Shown: positions 38,201 to 53,300 of the stretch, one piece after another
Numbering within the stretch: the stretch's first letter is position 1
Layout: each line of letters starts with the position of its first letter
From: Aphis gossypii
Taxonomy: Eukaryota; Arthropoda; Insecta; Hemiptera; Aphididae
Direction: 5' to 3'
Length of the DNA: 64,000 nucleotides
Assembly (NCBI RefSeq): GCF_020184175.1
Contig: NC_065530.1
Span: forward strand, 63,155,260 to 63,219,259
The notes under the pieces: generated by a model
Database searches by the model: none
Seen by the model: only the letters and a program-made list of their open reading frames with translations
Told to the model about the DNA's origin: nothing
Translations under genes and position numbers: made by a program

Positions 38201-38801
38201 TAAACTTATTTGTGATAAATCTAAAAGTTGACAACTGTTCAATAATACACGATACGGGCAAAATATTGATGAAAATAATCGTAGGTATCTGGAAATAAAA
38301 TCGAAAAACATAATGTATAGTAAACGAAATCCATAACACGACTCAAACTTTCAGTCGGCGTTTGTATATATATATATAGAAGTTTATATAACCGTAATAC
38401 GTATAATATTACCTACACTGCTGTAGTTGAGCGCAATGGTACAAACATTTATGGAGACAGCGGGTCGAGTATGTTTTAACGAGCGCTTCTAAAGGAATCG
38501 TTTCGGTCGTTATAAATCACGGTAAGTATGTGACGCGCACTGTATATCAAACAGGTAAGTATAAGTTTAAGTGTGTCTACGTCTCCGAGAGAAAACTGAC
38601 GGTGTCGGCGAAGGATAAAATAAAGAAAAACCTGCAGCGGAGAGTGCTGCAGCGTCACACAATAATCATATTATATAAAATAACAATAATAATATTATGA
38701 TATTATAGTGTGCTGCCAACTCTTCTGAGTGTCCATCATGCGCAATAATAATAATGATATTGTCATATCCGATTGGCAAACGTTATGGTATAACGACTGA
38801 C
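29226..38801. other. Long AT-rich intronic or intergenic stretch
   Basis: About 9.5 kb mostly without coding signal. The more complex islands are 35390-35610 (a 62-codon plus ORF without motif), 36860-37210 (CpG-containing, with a TGTCAGTGC initiator-like word near 37080) and 38400-38660. The last contains two strong plus-strand donors, CACG|GTAAGT at 38522 and ACAG|GTAAGT at 38555, without a long open frame ahead of them. A short repeat at 34256-34284 is listed separately. ORFs at 29429, 29954 and 38476 lack any motif and are not called. Confidence 0.45.
34256..34284. repeat. ATTAT pentanucleotide repeat, almost 6 copies
   Basis: Nearly six tandem copies of ATTAT, a short microsatellite. 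Confidence 0.95.
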
Positions 38802-39018
38802 CTGGTCGTCGAACTGTCGTAGTTGAGCAGCGTACGTCCGGCCCGCGTGAACAGGACCGCGTTCAGCGCCAGGGCGAGCAGCCAGAAAGTGCCAACGGCG
38901 ATCGCCGATTGCGTGGTGGGCCCCAAAAGTCGGAGCACGGACACTCTCGGATGTCCGGACGACGACATCAGCGTGTCCCTGTACCCGCTGAACAAACGGC
39001 TGGTGTGGATGCTGGACG
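38802..39018 (-). CDS. Internal exon of a two-helix membrane protein
   Basis: On the minus strand the acceptor ATTATATTTTCACAG ends at 39019 and the donor ACCAG|GTCAGT starts at 38801, giving a 217-nt exon (acceptor phase 1, donor phase 2). It reads SSIHTSRLFSGYRDTLMSSS..., then PRVSVLRLLGPTTQ and a hydrophobic helix SAIAVGTFWLLALALNAVLF, then TRAGRTLLNYDSSTT. Third positions are strongly G/C, unlike the surroundings. The donor phase matches the terminal exon at 14805, which adds a second helix. The internal ATG in DTLMSSS could be a start codon if no upstream coding exon exists. I do not recognise the family: two closely spaced helices with a polar N-terminal segment. Longer frames through the acceptor toward 39133 read intron sequence. 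Confidence 0.65.
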
Positions 39019-40503
39019 CTGTGAAAATATAATCATGACGATGATAATAATGCGATATGACCGCAAATAGGATATTATTATGATTATTATAATTATCACG
39101 CGATAAAAAGTGCCAAATAATGTCATTATACAATATATTATAATATATTAATATATTATCATGCTACAGGTTGGGTTAGCGTACGTATATAATATATAAC
39201 CTATAATTCGAGGCGATCGTCGCGGTCAGACCGGAATAGAATAAACACGATGGACGTCCGAGAGGTCCGGTACGGAATATAGATATTTCGCCGTGGACGA
39301 TTCGATAATATAAATATGTTTTGTTTGACCCGAACGTTTTAAATAAATAATACAGTGGTTTTAATTTCCAAAGCACATCGTGCACTCTCGAAAACAAACA
39401 TTATTTCATATCGAAATATTTATTTTGTACGAACAAAAAATGCTATTCTTATTACATTATAATACGCGAACAGCAGTAGATCTACGTACGTACTCTATAC
39501 GTTGCTCATATATGTTGTGCAAAGACAAACATTTTAGTATTCGAAATATAATTCGAATAATAATTGCGTCGTTTATTTGACCATTTTGAATATTGCTATC
39601 TCCTCCCCCCCCCGCCCAACCGAAATTCTATAATAGTAATTGAATACGTAAGAAGATACACATTATATTATGCTTAGAGTTTGAAAAATGTAATGGTTAA
39701 TATGCCTAATAAATTAAGTGTATGCGTTTTTTATATTTTGAAGATAATATGGGAACCCAAAGTGTATAAAATATTATGATGTACTTATATTTTGTACAAA
39801 TTTAAACATTAAATGCTTTCGGATATTAACTACGGTATGTTTTGAATGCTACAGTGTATAATGTTACTTATAGATCCATTCGCTACAACATATACTTAAA
39901 TATTTATACCGAGTCTCGATACCGTAAAAGTGGAAAATAATGTTAAGTCACCAACACAATTTATTTTTTGTTTCAGAATCAAGCTGTCGATGGTTAGTTT
40001 TATCACGTCGTAATAACACGGTAAAATTTTAAACTATTTTACGCCCTTCCCGTGTCATTGAACAGAATAATAAGGCAATACCACGTATTGGTATCAAGTA
40101 TAGGGTTGGAAAATTCTTGGATATCGTCAGAAATGACTAGTGATATAGTAAAATCTAAAATGCATGATGATCAATCACTATTTATTAATAATTATGTTAA
40201 TAAATAATGCATATTTCCAATTATATATATTTACACTTTTTGATTAAATACCACACATAGTGCATGATAAGTGAAAAATAAATTAAGTTCATGTTCAGTG
40301 ACCCTATAAACTACATTATAAAAGAATTGAAGTTTCATCGTGTGTATAACTTTTAGATGAAAGTATAAAATATCAAGTTAAAATATAACAAAAATTTGTA
40401 GATAATTTATTATTTGTTGGGTAAATATTAACATCCACTTAACCTTTATATTATCTTATGTTATATATACCTACTTAATTCTACATGCTATCGCAAAAAA
40501 AAA
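39019..40503. other. Non-coding stretch between membrane-protein exon and MULE
   Basis: Probably intron of the minus-strand gene if the exon at 50.3 kb is real; otherwise 5' flank. The part 39180-39300 is moderately GC-rich (contains CGTCGCGGTCAGACCGGAATA), and a C-run lies at 39605-39613. ORFs at 39176-39397 and 39380-39580 show no motif and are not called. Confidence 0.45.
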
Positions 40504-40598
40504 CGGTGCGTACGAATTGCGTCCCATATAAAAAGGTATAAAAAGGTATAATACTAATTGCGTCCCGGGTTTTTCTCGAGCACAGCTGAATTGCGTCC
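40504..40598. repeat. MULE left terminal and subterminal repeats
   Basis: Contains the left terminal repeat (40504-40525) and two further AATTGCGTCC boxes at 40556-40566 and 40589-40598. The three boxes start at 40515, 40556 and 40589, that is 41 and 33 bp apart, all in the same orientation. They are probable transposase-binding sites. Confidence 0.85.
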
Positions 40599-40806
40599 TC
40601 AGTACCGGTGATATCTAAAATGTATAAAGCCGAAATTATTGATTATTATAAATTATTTTAATATTTCCAATTTAATAAAAACGATTACGTTAAAGCTTTG
40701 ATAAGTGACTTGTGAGTTACGTTTTGTAGATGACCAACATAATTATTGTCGCAGTATAGACGTATAGTGTTAACAGTCCACACGTGCTACATTTTTAAAC
40801 CCGATT

Positions 40807-42192
40807 ATGGCGAGTGAAATGAATAGTATTTATAGCGAAAAACAACGTGATTTATTTGTAATTGATCAGTATAAATTTCGTTTCCACAAGTACTTAAAAA
40901 ACAATATTGAACGGTGGTGTTGTTGTAAAAAAACGTGTAAATCTTACATCCATTTAAACTCCGATAATAACGATGTAGTCAAAAAAGTTATTGATCATAA
41001 TCACCAAGAAGAAAACGAATTATTAAACCGTCAAATCGTGAGTAATAAATTAAAACGAAAAGCTGTTGACGATATTTGTGAGAAACCAAGTAAAATAATT
41101 ATAAATGAATTACTTAAACATGATATAGATACTTTAACTACATATGATTTGCAATTGATTAGGAAAAATATGCATTATGCACGTTCTTCTATTTTGCCCA
41201 AATTACCAAAAAATTTGGAGGAATTACATACCTCATTAGACAATATGAGTGATTTCTTATTAACTAATCGTAATGAAAACTTTTTGTTTGTAAATGATAA
41301 GGATTCAAATATTTTATTATTTTCGACTAAAACTAACTTAATGTTTTTAAGCAATGTTGAAACTATTTTTGTTGATGGTACTTTCAAAAGTTGCCCAAGC
41401 CTTTTTACACAAATATTTACAGTTCATGGCTTACAAAATGATAAATATATACCATTATTATTTTTTCTACTTCCTGATAAAGAATCAAAATCTTATGAAA
41501 AGGCGTTTTTGCACATTTTGTCTGAATGTAGTAAAATTAATATCATATTTTCTCCAAAAAAAGTGTTCGCAGATTTTGAAAAAGCAATACATTTAGCTAT
41601 TTTATCAGTTTGGCCTTCAATTACTTTAAAAGGATGTCGCTTTCATTTGGGGCAAAGCTGGTATAGGAAAATACAATCGATTGGCCTAAGTTCTGAATAT
41701 AAAATTGACAGCGATACAAGTAAATACTTAAAATATTTTTTTGGATTACCGTTTCTGCGTCCTGACGAAGTGATCGACTGTTTCACAGATGATTTAATGT
41801 CTGTTAAACCGTTAGATGAAAAAATAGATATATTCACTGATTATATATTAGATACATATATACTACCGGAATCTAGTTTTCCACCTTCATTATGGGCAGA
41901 ATACTCAGCTACAACCATACGAACGACTAATAGTTGTGAATCTTTTCATTCGAAACTGAACGCGATGTTTTATAATGCCCATCCAAACATTTTTCAATTT
42001 ATAGATACTCTGAAGAGGTTACAAACTGATATTTATATAAAACAACGTAGCACTCACTTAAAGAACCGTACAACATCAATAATTAACAAAGAACAATTTT
42101 TAAAACAAGCAATGGCAGATTATCAATCAAAAAAAATTAGTAGATTCGAATTCATAAAAACGTTATCTTTTAAATTTTTACCAGTACCGTAA
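40807..42192 (+). CDS. MULE transposase with N-terminal FLYWCH zinc finger
   Basis: The 461-residue protein catalyses cut-and-paste movement of the surrounding element in the nucleus. Residues about 20-66 form a FLYWCH-type zinc finger (F24/F26, Y29, W37, then ligands C39, C44, H64, H66) for DNA binding. The MULE DDE domain follows: D190 in FVDGTF, D256 in VFADFEKA, the CxxH motif at C277-H280 (GCRFHLGQ), and E378 in TTNSCESFH. All three acidic residues are present and the frame has no stop. The start ATG lies in an ordinary context about 300 bp inside the left end, after a 5' leader that includes the subterminal boxes. No C-terminal SWIM finger is seen; the protein ends soon after the catalytic domain, shorter than plant MURA proteins but within the range of animal MULEs. 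It may be active or domesticated; element ends make an active copy more likely. Confidence 0.92.
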   Translation: MASEMNSIYSEKQRDLFVIDQYKFRFHKYLKNNIERWCCCKKTCKSYIHLNSDNNDVVKKVIDHNHQEENELLNRQIVSNKLKRKAVDDICEKPSKIIINELLKHDIDTLTTYDLQLIRKNMHYARSSILPKLPKNLEELHTSLDNMSDFLLTNRNENFLFVNDKDSNILLFSTKTNLMFLSNVETIFVDGTFKSCPSLFTQIFTVHGLQNDKYIPLLFFLLPDKESKSYEKAFLHILSECSKINIIFSPKKVFADFEKAIHLAILSVWPSITLKGCRFHLGQSWYRKIQSIGLSSEYKIDSDTSKYLKYFFGLPFLRPDEVIDCFTDDLMSVKPLDEKIDIFTDYILDTYILPESSFPPSLWAEYSATTIRTTNSCESFHSKLNAMFYNAHPNIFQFIDTLKRLQTDIYIKQRSTHLKNRTTSIINKEQFLKQAMADYQSKKISRFEFIKTLSFKFLPVP

Positions 42193-42202
42193 TACTTTTT
42201 AT

Positions 42203-42308
42203 ACTACAATTTATATTTTTTAATATTTTTATATAGTTACAATTATACAGTTTTTTTTACTACAGTTTATATTTATATATTTTTTAATATTTTTATACAT
42301 ATACAATT
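42203..42308. repeat. Imperfect tandem duplication in the MULE 3' region
   Basis: Two roughly 50-bp copies begin ACTACAATTTATATTT (42203) and ACTACAGTTTATATTT (42259), and each continues to TTTTTTAATATTTTTATA and ATACAATTA-like sequence. Both lie right after the transposase stop codon, in the untranslated part. Confidence 0.7.
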
Positions 42309-42491
42309 ACAAATGTAATAATTAATATAAAAAGCAAAAACAATATTTTTAACCTACCTGTAGTAGTAATTATGTAAATATTATTACAGACAGTCCTAAG
42401 TCTGTATAAAAATGGGAAGGAAAATATTGTTTAGTTTTTAAAATATACGAGACGTATTTGCTATGCAGTACTTATGCACAAAAAAAAAATT

Positions 42492-42609
42492 GGGACGCAA
42501 CTAGTATGAACCCGAAAAATAACCGGGACGCAATTAGTATGACCCCAAAAAATACTTGGGACGCAATTCGGAAGGAATTGTTGCCGCGGGACGCAATTCG
42601 TATGCAGCC
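42492..42609. repeat. MULE right terminal repeat and 33-bp-spaced box array
   Basis: Four GGGACGCAAYT boxes start at 42492, 42525, 42558 and 42588, with spacings of 33, 33 and 30 bp. The first, second and fourth continue as TAGTATGA or TCGTATGC; the third diverges (TCGGAAGG). The last box belongs to the right terminal repeat (42588-42609). A 62-codon minus-strand ORF with recurring NCVP motifs is only the translation of this array. Confidence 0.88.
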
Positions 42610-42619
42610 AAAAAAAAAA

Positions 42620-44270
42620 TAAGTACGTAAATTCTATTACACGATACATGCACTGTACAGTAACTTCTTAGCTTTTTTAACAACTTAAATATTTGGTTAT
42701 AATTAAATTATGTAATGCGAGTATTTATATATAGATTTTAGTACGCATACCGTTGCTCTATTTTAGTAAATAATATTTATATTAAATTTGATTTTTATTT
42801 TTAATATTATAATTATAATTTTTTTAAATTATAAAGTGCCAATTTTAATCGAGAACCCATTTATTATATTATAATACATACGTAAAATATAGATTATAAT
42901 ACGTGGTAAATGATACAGAACGTGCTTGATCGTTGACAGGGTGTATAGATTCATGAGAAAAAAACCTTTAAATATCACAGGTGTCAAACGACGCGTGGGC
43001 ATGACTTTTTATACCATGGGAACTATGACGGAGTGGTGGACGTGAAAGCTCATACTCATAATTGAAATAATTTTCTTTATGAATATTGCCAATAGAAAAA
43101 TACTCACTTATATGATATGTTATTCGTAAAAGTGAGTATTTTAACTGAAAACACGCCTCGATTTCTATAGACTGTATGATTGAACGGAAACCACTTACTA
43201 TATTTTTTTTTTTTTTTTAATAAATTATAAGAAATATGTTGGAAAAACCACTGTCGATTTTCACGATACATACGTCTGACTACACAATATACCTAACAGA
43301 CAATAAACATTCGACGAACACGCTTTAAATAATATTCCAATTGCTCTATGAATAATCGAAATAACAATGTGCTATCTCTTCTTTTAACCTTATTTATCAA
43401 ATATAATATTCTTTTCATATTCCATAATTCTTTTAAAAATAATTTACTTTCCTTCTTAGAACAACCCTTTTTGTATATTATCATCATAAATTACTAAGAT
43501 TGGATTATTTTACAAATATTCCACGCACATTTTTCCTCAGATAGTATTATATAACATAGCACAATATTCTTTGTGACATGTTTTCTTGAAATTCTAACTA
43601 ATGTCTTATACTGCAGTCTAAAATATTTTATGCTTTTAATGATGGATTTATATTACTATAATTTTAAAATATATTAGTATTCTTATTATTAAAACAATAA
43701 AACTTAAAAGTATATTATTTGTTAGGTACCGTTTATTATTAATATATAGTATTATAAAACATGTTCTATGAATAATTTATTATTATACATAAATGACTAC
43801 ACAAATGACTATACAAAATAATCTTTACAAATATTATATCTAACTCTTCTTTAATATATTTATTATTTAACACTAATATTTATTGTAATAGTTAATTGAA
43901 AATGGCGTGGGATGAACTAAATAACTTATTCTATTAATATAAAGTATTATAAAATATAGTAAGACCTTTTTAGGACCAATGTTTTATAATAGTTTGAAAT
44001 CGGGCGGGGTCTCATGCAGATTCCGTGTGCGTAATAACGCAGTTTTCCAGTTTATCGAATAAACCGAAAAATTACGGTTCATTCAATACATTTTTTCCGT
44101 CTTATTAGGTTTTAGTTTTCAACTCAGTAATTTCACTATTACTTTATTCGCGCATTGCTATTCCGGGTACCACTTTGAAATACGCGTCATGCAATTTATT
44201 CTTTTAATGAATGACCGCTTTTATATATACTCATAAAATCGATATGAGCTGATTTTTTTACTCCGGTCGA
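42620..44270. other. Non-coding stretch right of the MULE
   Basis: Mostly AT-rich. A short complex patch occurs at 42920-43060 (contains GACGCGTGGGCATGAC). A 13-bp inverted repeat lies at 43097-43142. A 64-codon minus-strand ORF at 43293-43487 is lysine/leucine-rich without motif and is not called. Confidence 0.5.
43097..43142. repeat. 13-bp perfect inverted repeat with 20-nt loop
   Basis: AAAATACTCACTT (43097-43109) pairs exactly with AAGTGAGTATTTT (43130-43142). Each strand thus shows a GTGAGTATTTT word that looks like a splice donor, which is coincidental as far as I can tell. Confidence 0.8.
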
Positions 44271-44860
44271 AGTTATCTCTAAAACATGTCCATACATTTA
44301 TTTCTGAACTGAACGGTTTTCGGCCCGCGGGTGCGCGAGGTATGAACGGGACGGCGGCAGAAACAATAACAATGAGTCAAGACAACCGTCGTCGGCCGAA
44401 TGTGATTTCGCGGCGTAGACGTCGTTGAAAAATTACGCGATCCCTTTAGGATTACACAACGGATATATCAATCCCAACGTCGCCATCAATGACGGCGACG
44501 CGCGGTACGGTATAATGGTTTACGCGTTTCGGAGGCTGCGCTCGCGATTGTATGTAAATCCGTTCGACCCGATGTTACATTGTTCAGGATAAGCGGCCCG
44601 AAATCGTACCCCGTAGAAGCGCTATTTTATTACACACACACATATACAATATTGCGGAGAATAGGTTCTTTGATTCCGTTTCTCTGTGAGCAGGCGAAAT
44701 ACCAATCATTTTACGAACGGCGATTATATTATTATACTATTGTTTCAGCGCTGTATACCAGACGATCGCGTGGGACACGGCTGATGGTTAATTGCGACTC
44801 ATCGATTATGCTCTGTATTCCAAATATCTACAAATAGAAGGCACAATTAATATGATTCCA
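44271..44860. promoter_or_regulatory. CpG-rich island, candidate promoter or non-coding exon
   Basis: The part 44320-44560 is dense in CG dinucleotides (GGCCCGCGGGTGCGCGAGG, CGACGCGCGGTACGG) in otherwise AT-rich DNA. Only short ORFs are present: ATG 44343 opens 28 codons ending in a poly-arginine tail, and an 85-codon plus ORF at 44580-44837 has no motif. A possible plus-strand donor is GCGAG|GTATGA at 44341. Its composition matches the islands at 11.2 and 27.9 kb. It could be a promoter on either strand. Confidence 0.35.
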
Positions 44861-49619
<4,759 letters not shown>

Positions 49620-50271
49620 AATTCGTCTACCATTTTTAGACGTCGGCTGGCATAAATTACTGAAAACATTGCGTGTAGACCGACACTTGGACTGAAATGC
49701 TATCGAAACGCGTACCTATATACGACTATGTGTCGACAGTGATCATCATAATAGTGCGAAATAATCGTATGGATAAATTATTGTTACTTACAACACCGTT
49801 CGAATAATTTTCGAGTTAACGATATCAATGCATAGTTTGGACAATCAATATTTTACGACCGTTGATAGTATGCGTATATATACACACACACGATTATATT
49901 AAATTGATATTGTATCCAGTCGACGATTAAAGCTCGGCGCCCACCACCACATCGATATAATATAATATGGCATATGTCCAAACCACACTTTGTTTCGCTC
50001 CAACAGTTTATGGCTGTCGTAAATTATTAGACATCGTGTGATCCGAATAACCGATATGAGTACCCGAGGGGGGTTTTTATTTTTTTAAAGCGTCAAAACG
50101 ATGAGGTACATTATATCGACTCCCCTCCTATATAAACGTACGCTATGAGCGGTGTCCGTTATAATAGTGTAGGTTAGTATTATAGTATAGGTACCTATAC
50201 ACTTACGCACGTGTTTGTGCAATAATAATAATAATAATAATAATAATAGTAATGATAAAAAAAAAACATAC
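49620..50271. other. Mixed-composition stretch with AAT repeat
   Basis: Moderately GC-rich, with scattered CG dinucleotides between 49640 and 50170, but no clear ORF. An AAT trinucleotide repeat occupies 50221-50248. The 82-codon minus ORF at 50085-50333 reads this repeat as poly-leucine and is not real as such, although its first part overlaps the exon candidate at 50272-50332. Confidence 0.45.
50221..50248. repeat. (AAT)n microsatellite, about 9 copies
   Basis: Tandem AAT copies just downstream (on the minus strand) of a candidate exon's donor site. Confidence 0.95.
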
Positions 50272-50332
50272 TTCGCCCGACTAATGAAATAACGTTGTCC
50301 GAGGACGGTGTTAAAACGCAGTTGATCAAACA
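50272..50332 (-). CDS. Candidate upstream exon of the two-helix membrane protein gene
   Basis: On the minus strand an acceptor AATTAATTTTTAG ends at 50333 and a donor GCGAA|GTATGT starts at 50271, bounding 61 nt. One frame reads CLINCVLTPSSDNVISLVGR plus one leftover base. That phase 1 matches the acceptor phase of the exon at 39018, giving ..GR-T-SSIHTSR... A second frame is also open (FDQLRFNTVLGQRY...) but would not fit. The exon is short, so open frames prove little; the splice sites and the phase agreement are the evidence. No start codon is present, so a further upstream exon would be needed. Confidence 0.27.
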
Positions 50333-53300
50333 CTAAAAATTAATTTATTACAGTCGGCCAAATAGATTTTAATATAGCTGTGTAATATGTTTAAAACGCA
50401 TGTATGTTTGTACACGAATTCCGGCGATATCGTTCGTTTAACGGCCATATATAGCTCTACAACGTATCAAAACATTCAAAATAATTAGAGTTTTTTTTTT
50501 TTTATTTTTTTACAGCTACAGCGTTTTATAACACTACAAAAGGCGGGTTTTAAGCTGAAAATGCAACACTACATAAATATTTTGTGCTATTAACGGATAC
50601 ATTGTTTTTCGGATATAAAATATAATTTATAACTCGCAAAAAAAAACGTTCAGTATTATCGTGGACGTCGGGGAGACAATTGTGCAGCGATCGTAGCGAG
50701 AAAACCATCTATTAATTTCCATTTGATTGATGGTGATTATTGGTTGACGACTATTGTCTCTCGTTCGAGACGTTTCTGTGGCGAGTATTCTACACTCAAT
50801 AGTTTGATGTCAATAATGGTCGGTATATATTCTCCACGAAATAACGACTAATTTATTGTATCGATAAACATTTAAGTAAGGACACGAATTCGAGTCTTTT
50901 TCCTTAAACGCTGTTTTTTCATTTTTTAAGCGAAGAGTTTGTTAAACGTGATAAATCATAATATTATATAATATCTTTGTTGAATATATTTATAATTAAT
51001 GGTAATCTCGAAAATTATCAGAGACATCATAATTTACTGTAATATGCTATTTTGATATCAGTTGTAAATTAAAACGTGTTAATGTGAAATACTATCGTCT
51101 ATCGTCCTAATATTATAATCGATTAAAATATTTAAGTATTCACCAACTAACCAAATCAATTGTATACGTTTTCAGTAGAATATCGTAAATCGTAGTTTTT
51201 TTTAACAATATTATGAATAATATTAAAACCTTAAAATAAATTAGGCACTTAAAAAAAAAATCAAATATCAATACACGAGACAATTTTAATACGTCTGCTA
51301 TTAATACATAATTATATTATTTTTAAAATAAATCAGAAAAAACTAGTGCCTTTTAGCATTCAATTTTAATCATAATCTACTATCTTATCAACACTTATGC
51401 TCATTGTAAAAATAATATATTTACAGATTGTATAATAAAAAAAATTAAAAACAAAAAAAATATATATATATTATATATACATTATCATTTATCAGTATTA
51501 AATATAAAATTAATAAATATATGTGATTTTATACTACACTTCACAATTTCGTTATAAATAATGATTAAATGTTATTTTTGGAGTCATTCATAAATATTTC
51601 ATCTCAAATGATATGAATAGTATAATGATATATTCAAAAACTTAAAATTAATATGTTATTCAACATACATATATTTATAAACTCTTCTTACATATTTTAT
51701 CGTTACGATATCAAGGTGACAAGCGATTTAACCTAAATCTAAGTTCTACCACGCATCTTATCGATTAAATACATAATATTAAATATAAATCGAATTTATA
51801 TAATCTTTCAGTAGCTGAAAAATATGTATTAATTAGTCACATCATATTACTCAGTTAGCTTGTTATTAATTTAGATAAAAATGATACTATATAATATTAT
51901 GTTGTGATGTAATCTCATAGAAACAAAAATTATTTAATTTTATTTATCAAAGAAACAACAGATGTATCTTAAAATTTAAGACATGCGACCTAGTCACGCA
52001 TGTTCAAACTATATTTTTCGAATGTTGATTATTTCATGATTATGTTGTATGTATTATATTTATAATTACTATTTTCCAACCAATTAGTTAAAGTAAGTAT
52101 AATTTTATCATTTATCATTTTTGAATTTCGTCAACAAATATAAAAATAAACAAATCTATAAAATATTATAATTTGTGTGAAGTAAGTAGGTACAAAAAAT
52201 AAAACATTTTATGTTCTAAAGCAATTTACATTATCGTGAAATTCTATGCAACATGATTTATTTTTTACTTTTACAAAATTAAGAATTATATAATAATAAT
52301 GTGTTGCGTGATCTACACTCGAAGTATTATTTTCCTGTAAATTTCTTTGGTTCAAAGAATGATTAAATGCTACGAATTTATATTAATATGACACTAAAAT
52401 ATTTTTTAGCAATATTGAGACAACATAATATAATAGTTTTTATTATTTGTAGAGAGACTTGAAACTAATTAAATTCACGATCGTCTGAATTTTAATTTGT
52501 GTGTCTAGCCTCCGGATCTTGACATTTTTCCTGTATAATTATTAATATATATATACACACATTAATATTCTAAAAATTAAGACTATAAAAAAAATATATA
52601 TAAAATATTTGCATAGCTATTTACTACGAAAGAAAAGTTGAAGTGTTATTAATTTCTCAAACGAGATGGAATAATAAGCATGTTTAAGTCAAAGTTAATT
52701 TCGTGTATCTTAGAATACTTCTTTTTTATTAAAAAATATTATGAATACTGTTTCAAGAAAATTTAAATATCTAATATTATTATAAAAAATCTTAAAATTG
52801 TTTTTAATTTAAATTAGAATTTTTCAAATTTATGATAATTAAATACAAATTTGAAAGAGTTTAGTTCATCAGTACAAAACTTACAATATAATGTATAGAA
52901 ATTTATAAATAGTATGTTAGATAAATATTTTAAATTACAAGAAATAAATGTCAGAATTATTTTTTGTTAGGTTATTTGTTATTATTTATGACATAAATAA
53001 ATATACTTCGTAATAATATAGGTATTAGGCAACATACTTATATTTTAAATATAATATAACAAACTATTAAAAGGTTTATACACTACTTATTAATCTAGAT
53101 AATATTAGTATTTACATAATAATAACTCATGTTTATTTTTTCAAATTCAGTATTTGTTGTTCAATATTTTGAATTTCTATATTAAAAATTATTAATTAAA
53201 AAAAAAAAAAACATGAGAATACATTTATTTTATATTTCGTGTGGTAAAACTAATTTCAAAATATATGCAGTGCAAAGTGTAACTAATTTAAGTTGTACGA

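Larger units (their letters stand above)
40504..42609 (+). mobile_element. Complete, apparently intact Mutator-like (MULE) DNA transposon
   Basis: The element is 2106 bp with terminal inverted repeats of 22 bp that agree at 19 positions and share the core TACGAATTGCGTCCC. It sits in an A-run: nine A precede the left end (40495-40503) and ten follow the right end (42610-42619). This is consistent with the 9-bp target duplication usual for MULEs, although a homopolymer target makes it ambiguous. It encodes one uninterrupted transposase with all catalytic residues. Both ends carry extra copies of a GGGACGCAATT box. A free reading frame, matched ends and an intact triad suggest recent insertion. 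Subfamily is not assigned; the FLYWCH finger and short terminal repeats fit insect MULE lineages. Confidence 0.88.

Noticed and set aside
41175..41837. Three short ORFs inside the transposase gene
   Set aside because: They are shadows of the intact 461-codon frame in other frames or on the other strand.
42461..42649. 62-codon minus-strand ORF with repeated NCVP
   Set aside because: It is the translated subterminal box array of the MULE, not a gene.
17531..44000. Search for an ion transport peptide mature exon downstream of the 17.3-kb exon
   Set aside because: No sequence resembling the cysteine-rich ITP exon was seen by eye on the plus strand, so the ITP name is not given.
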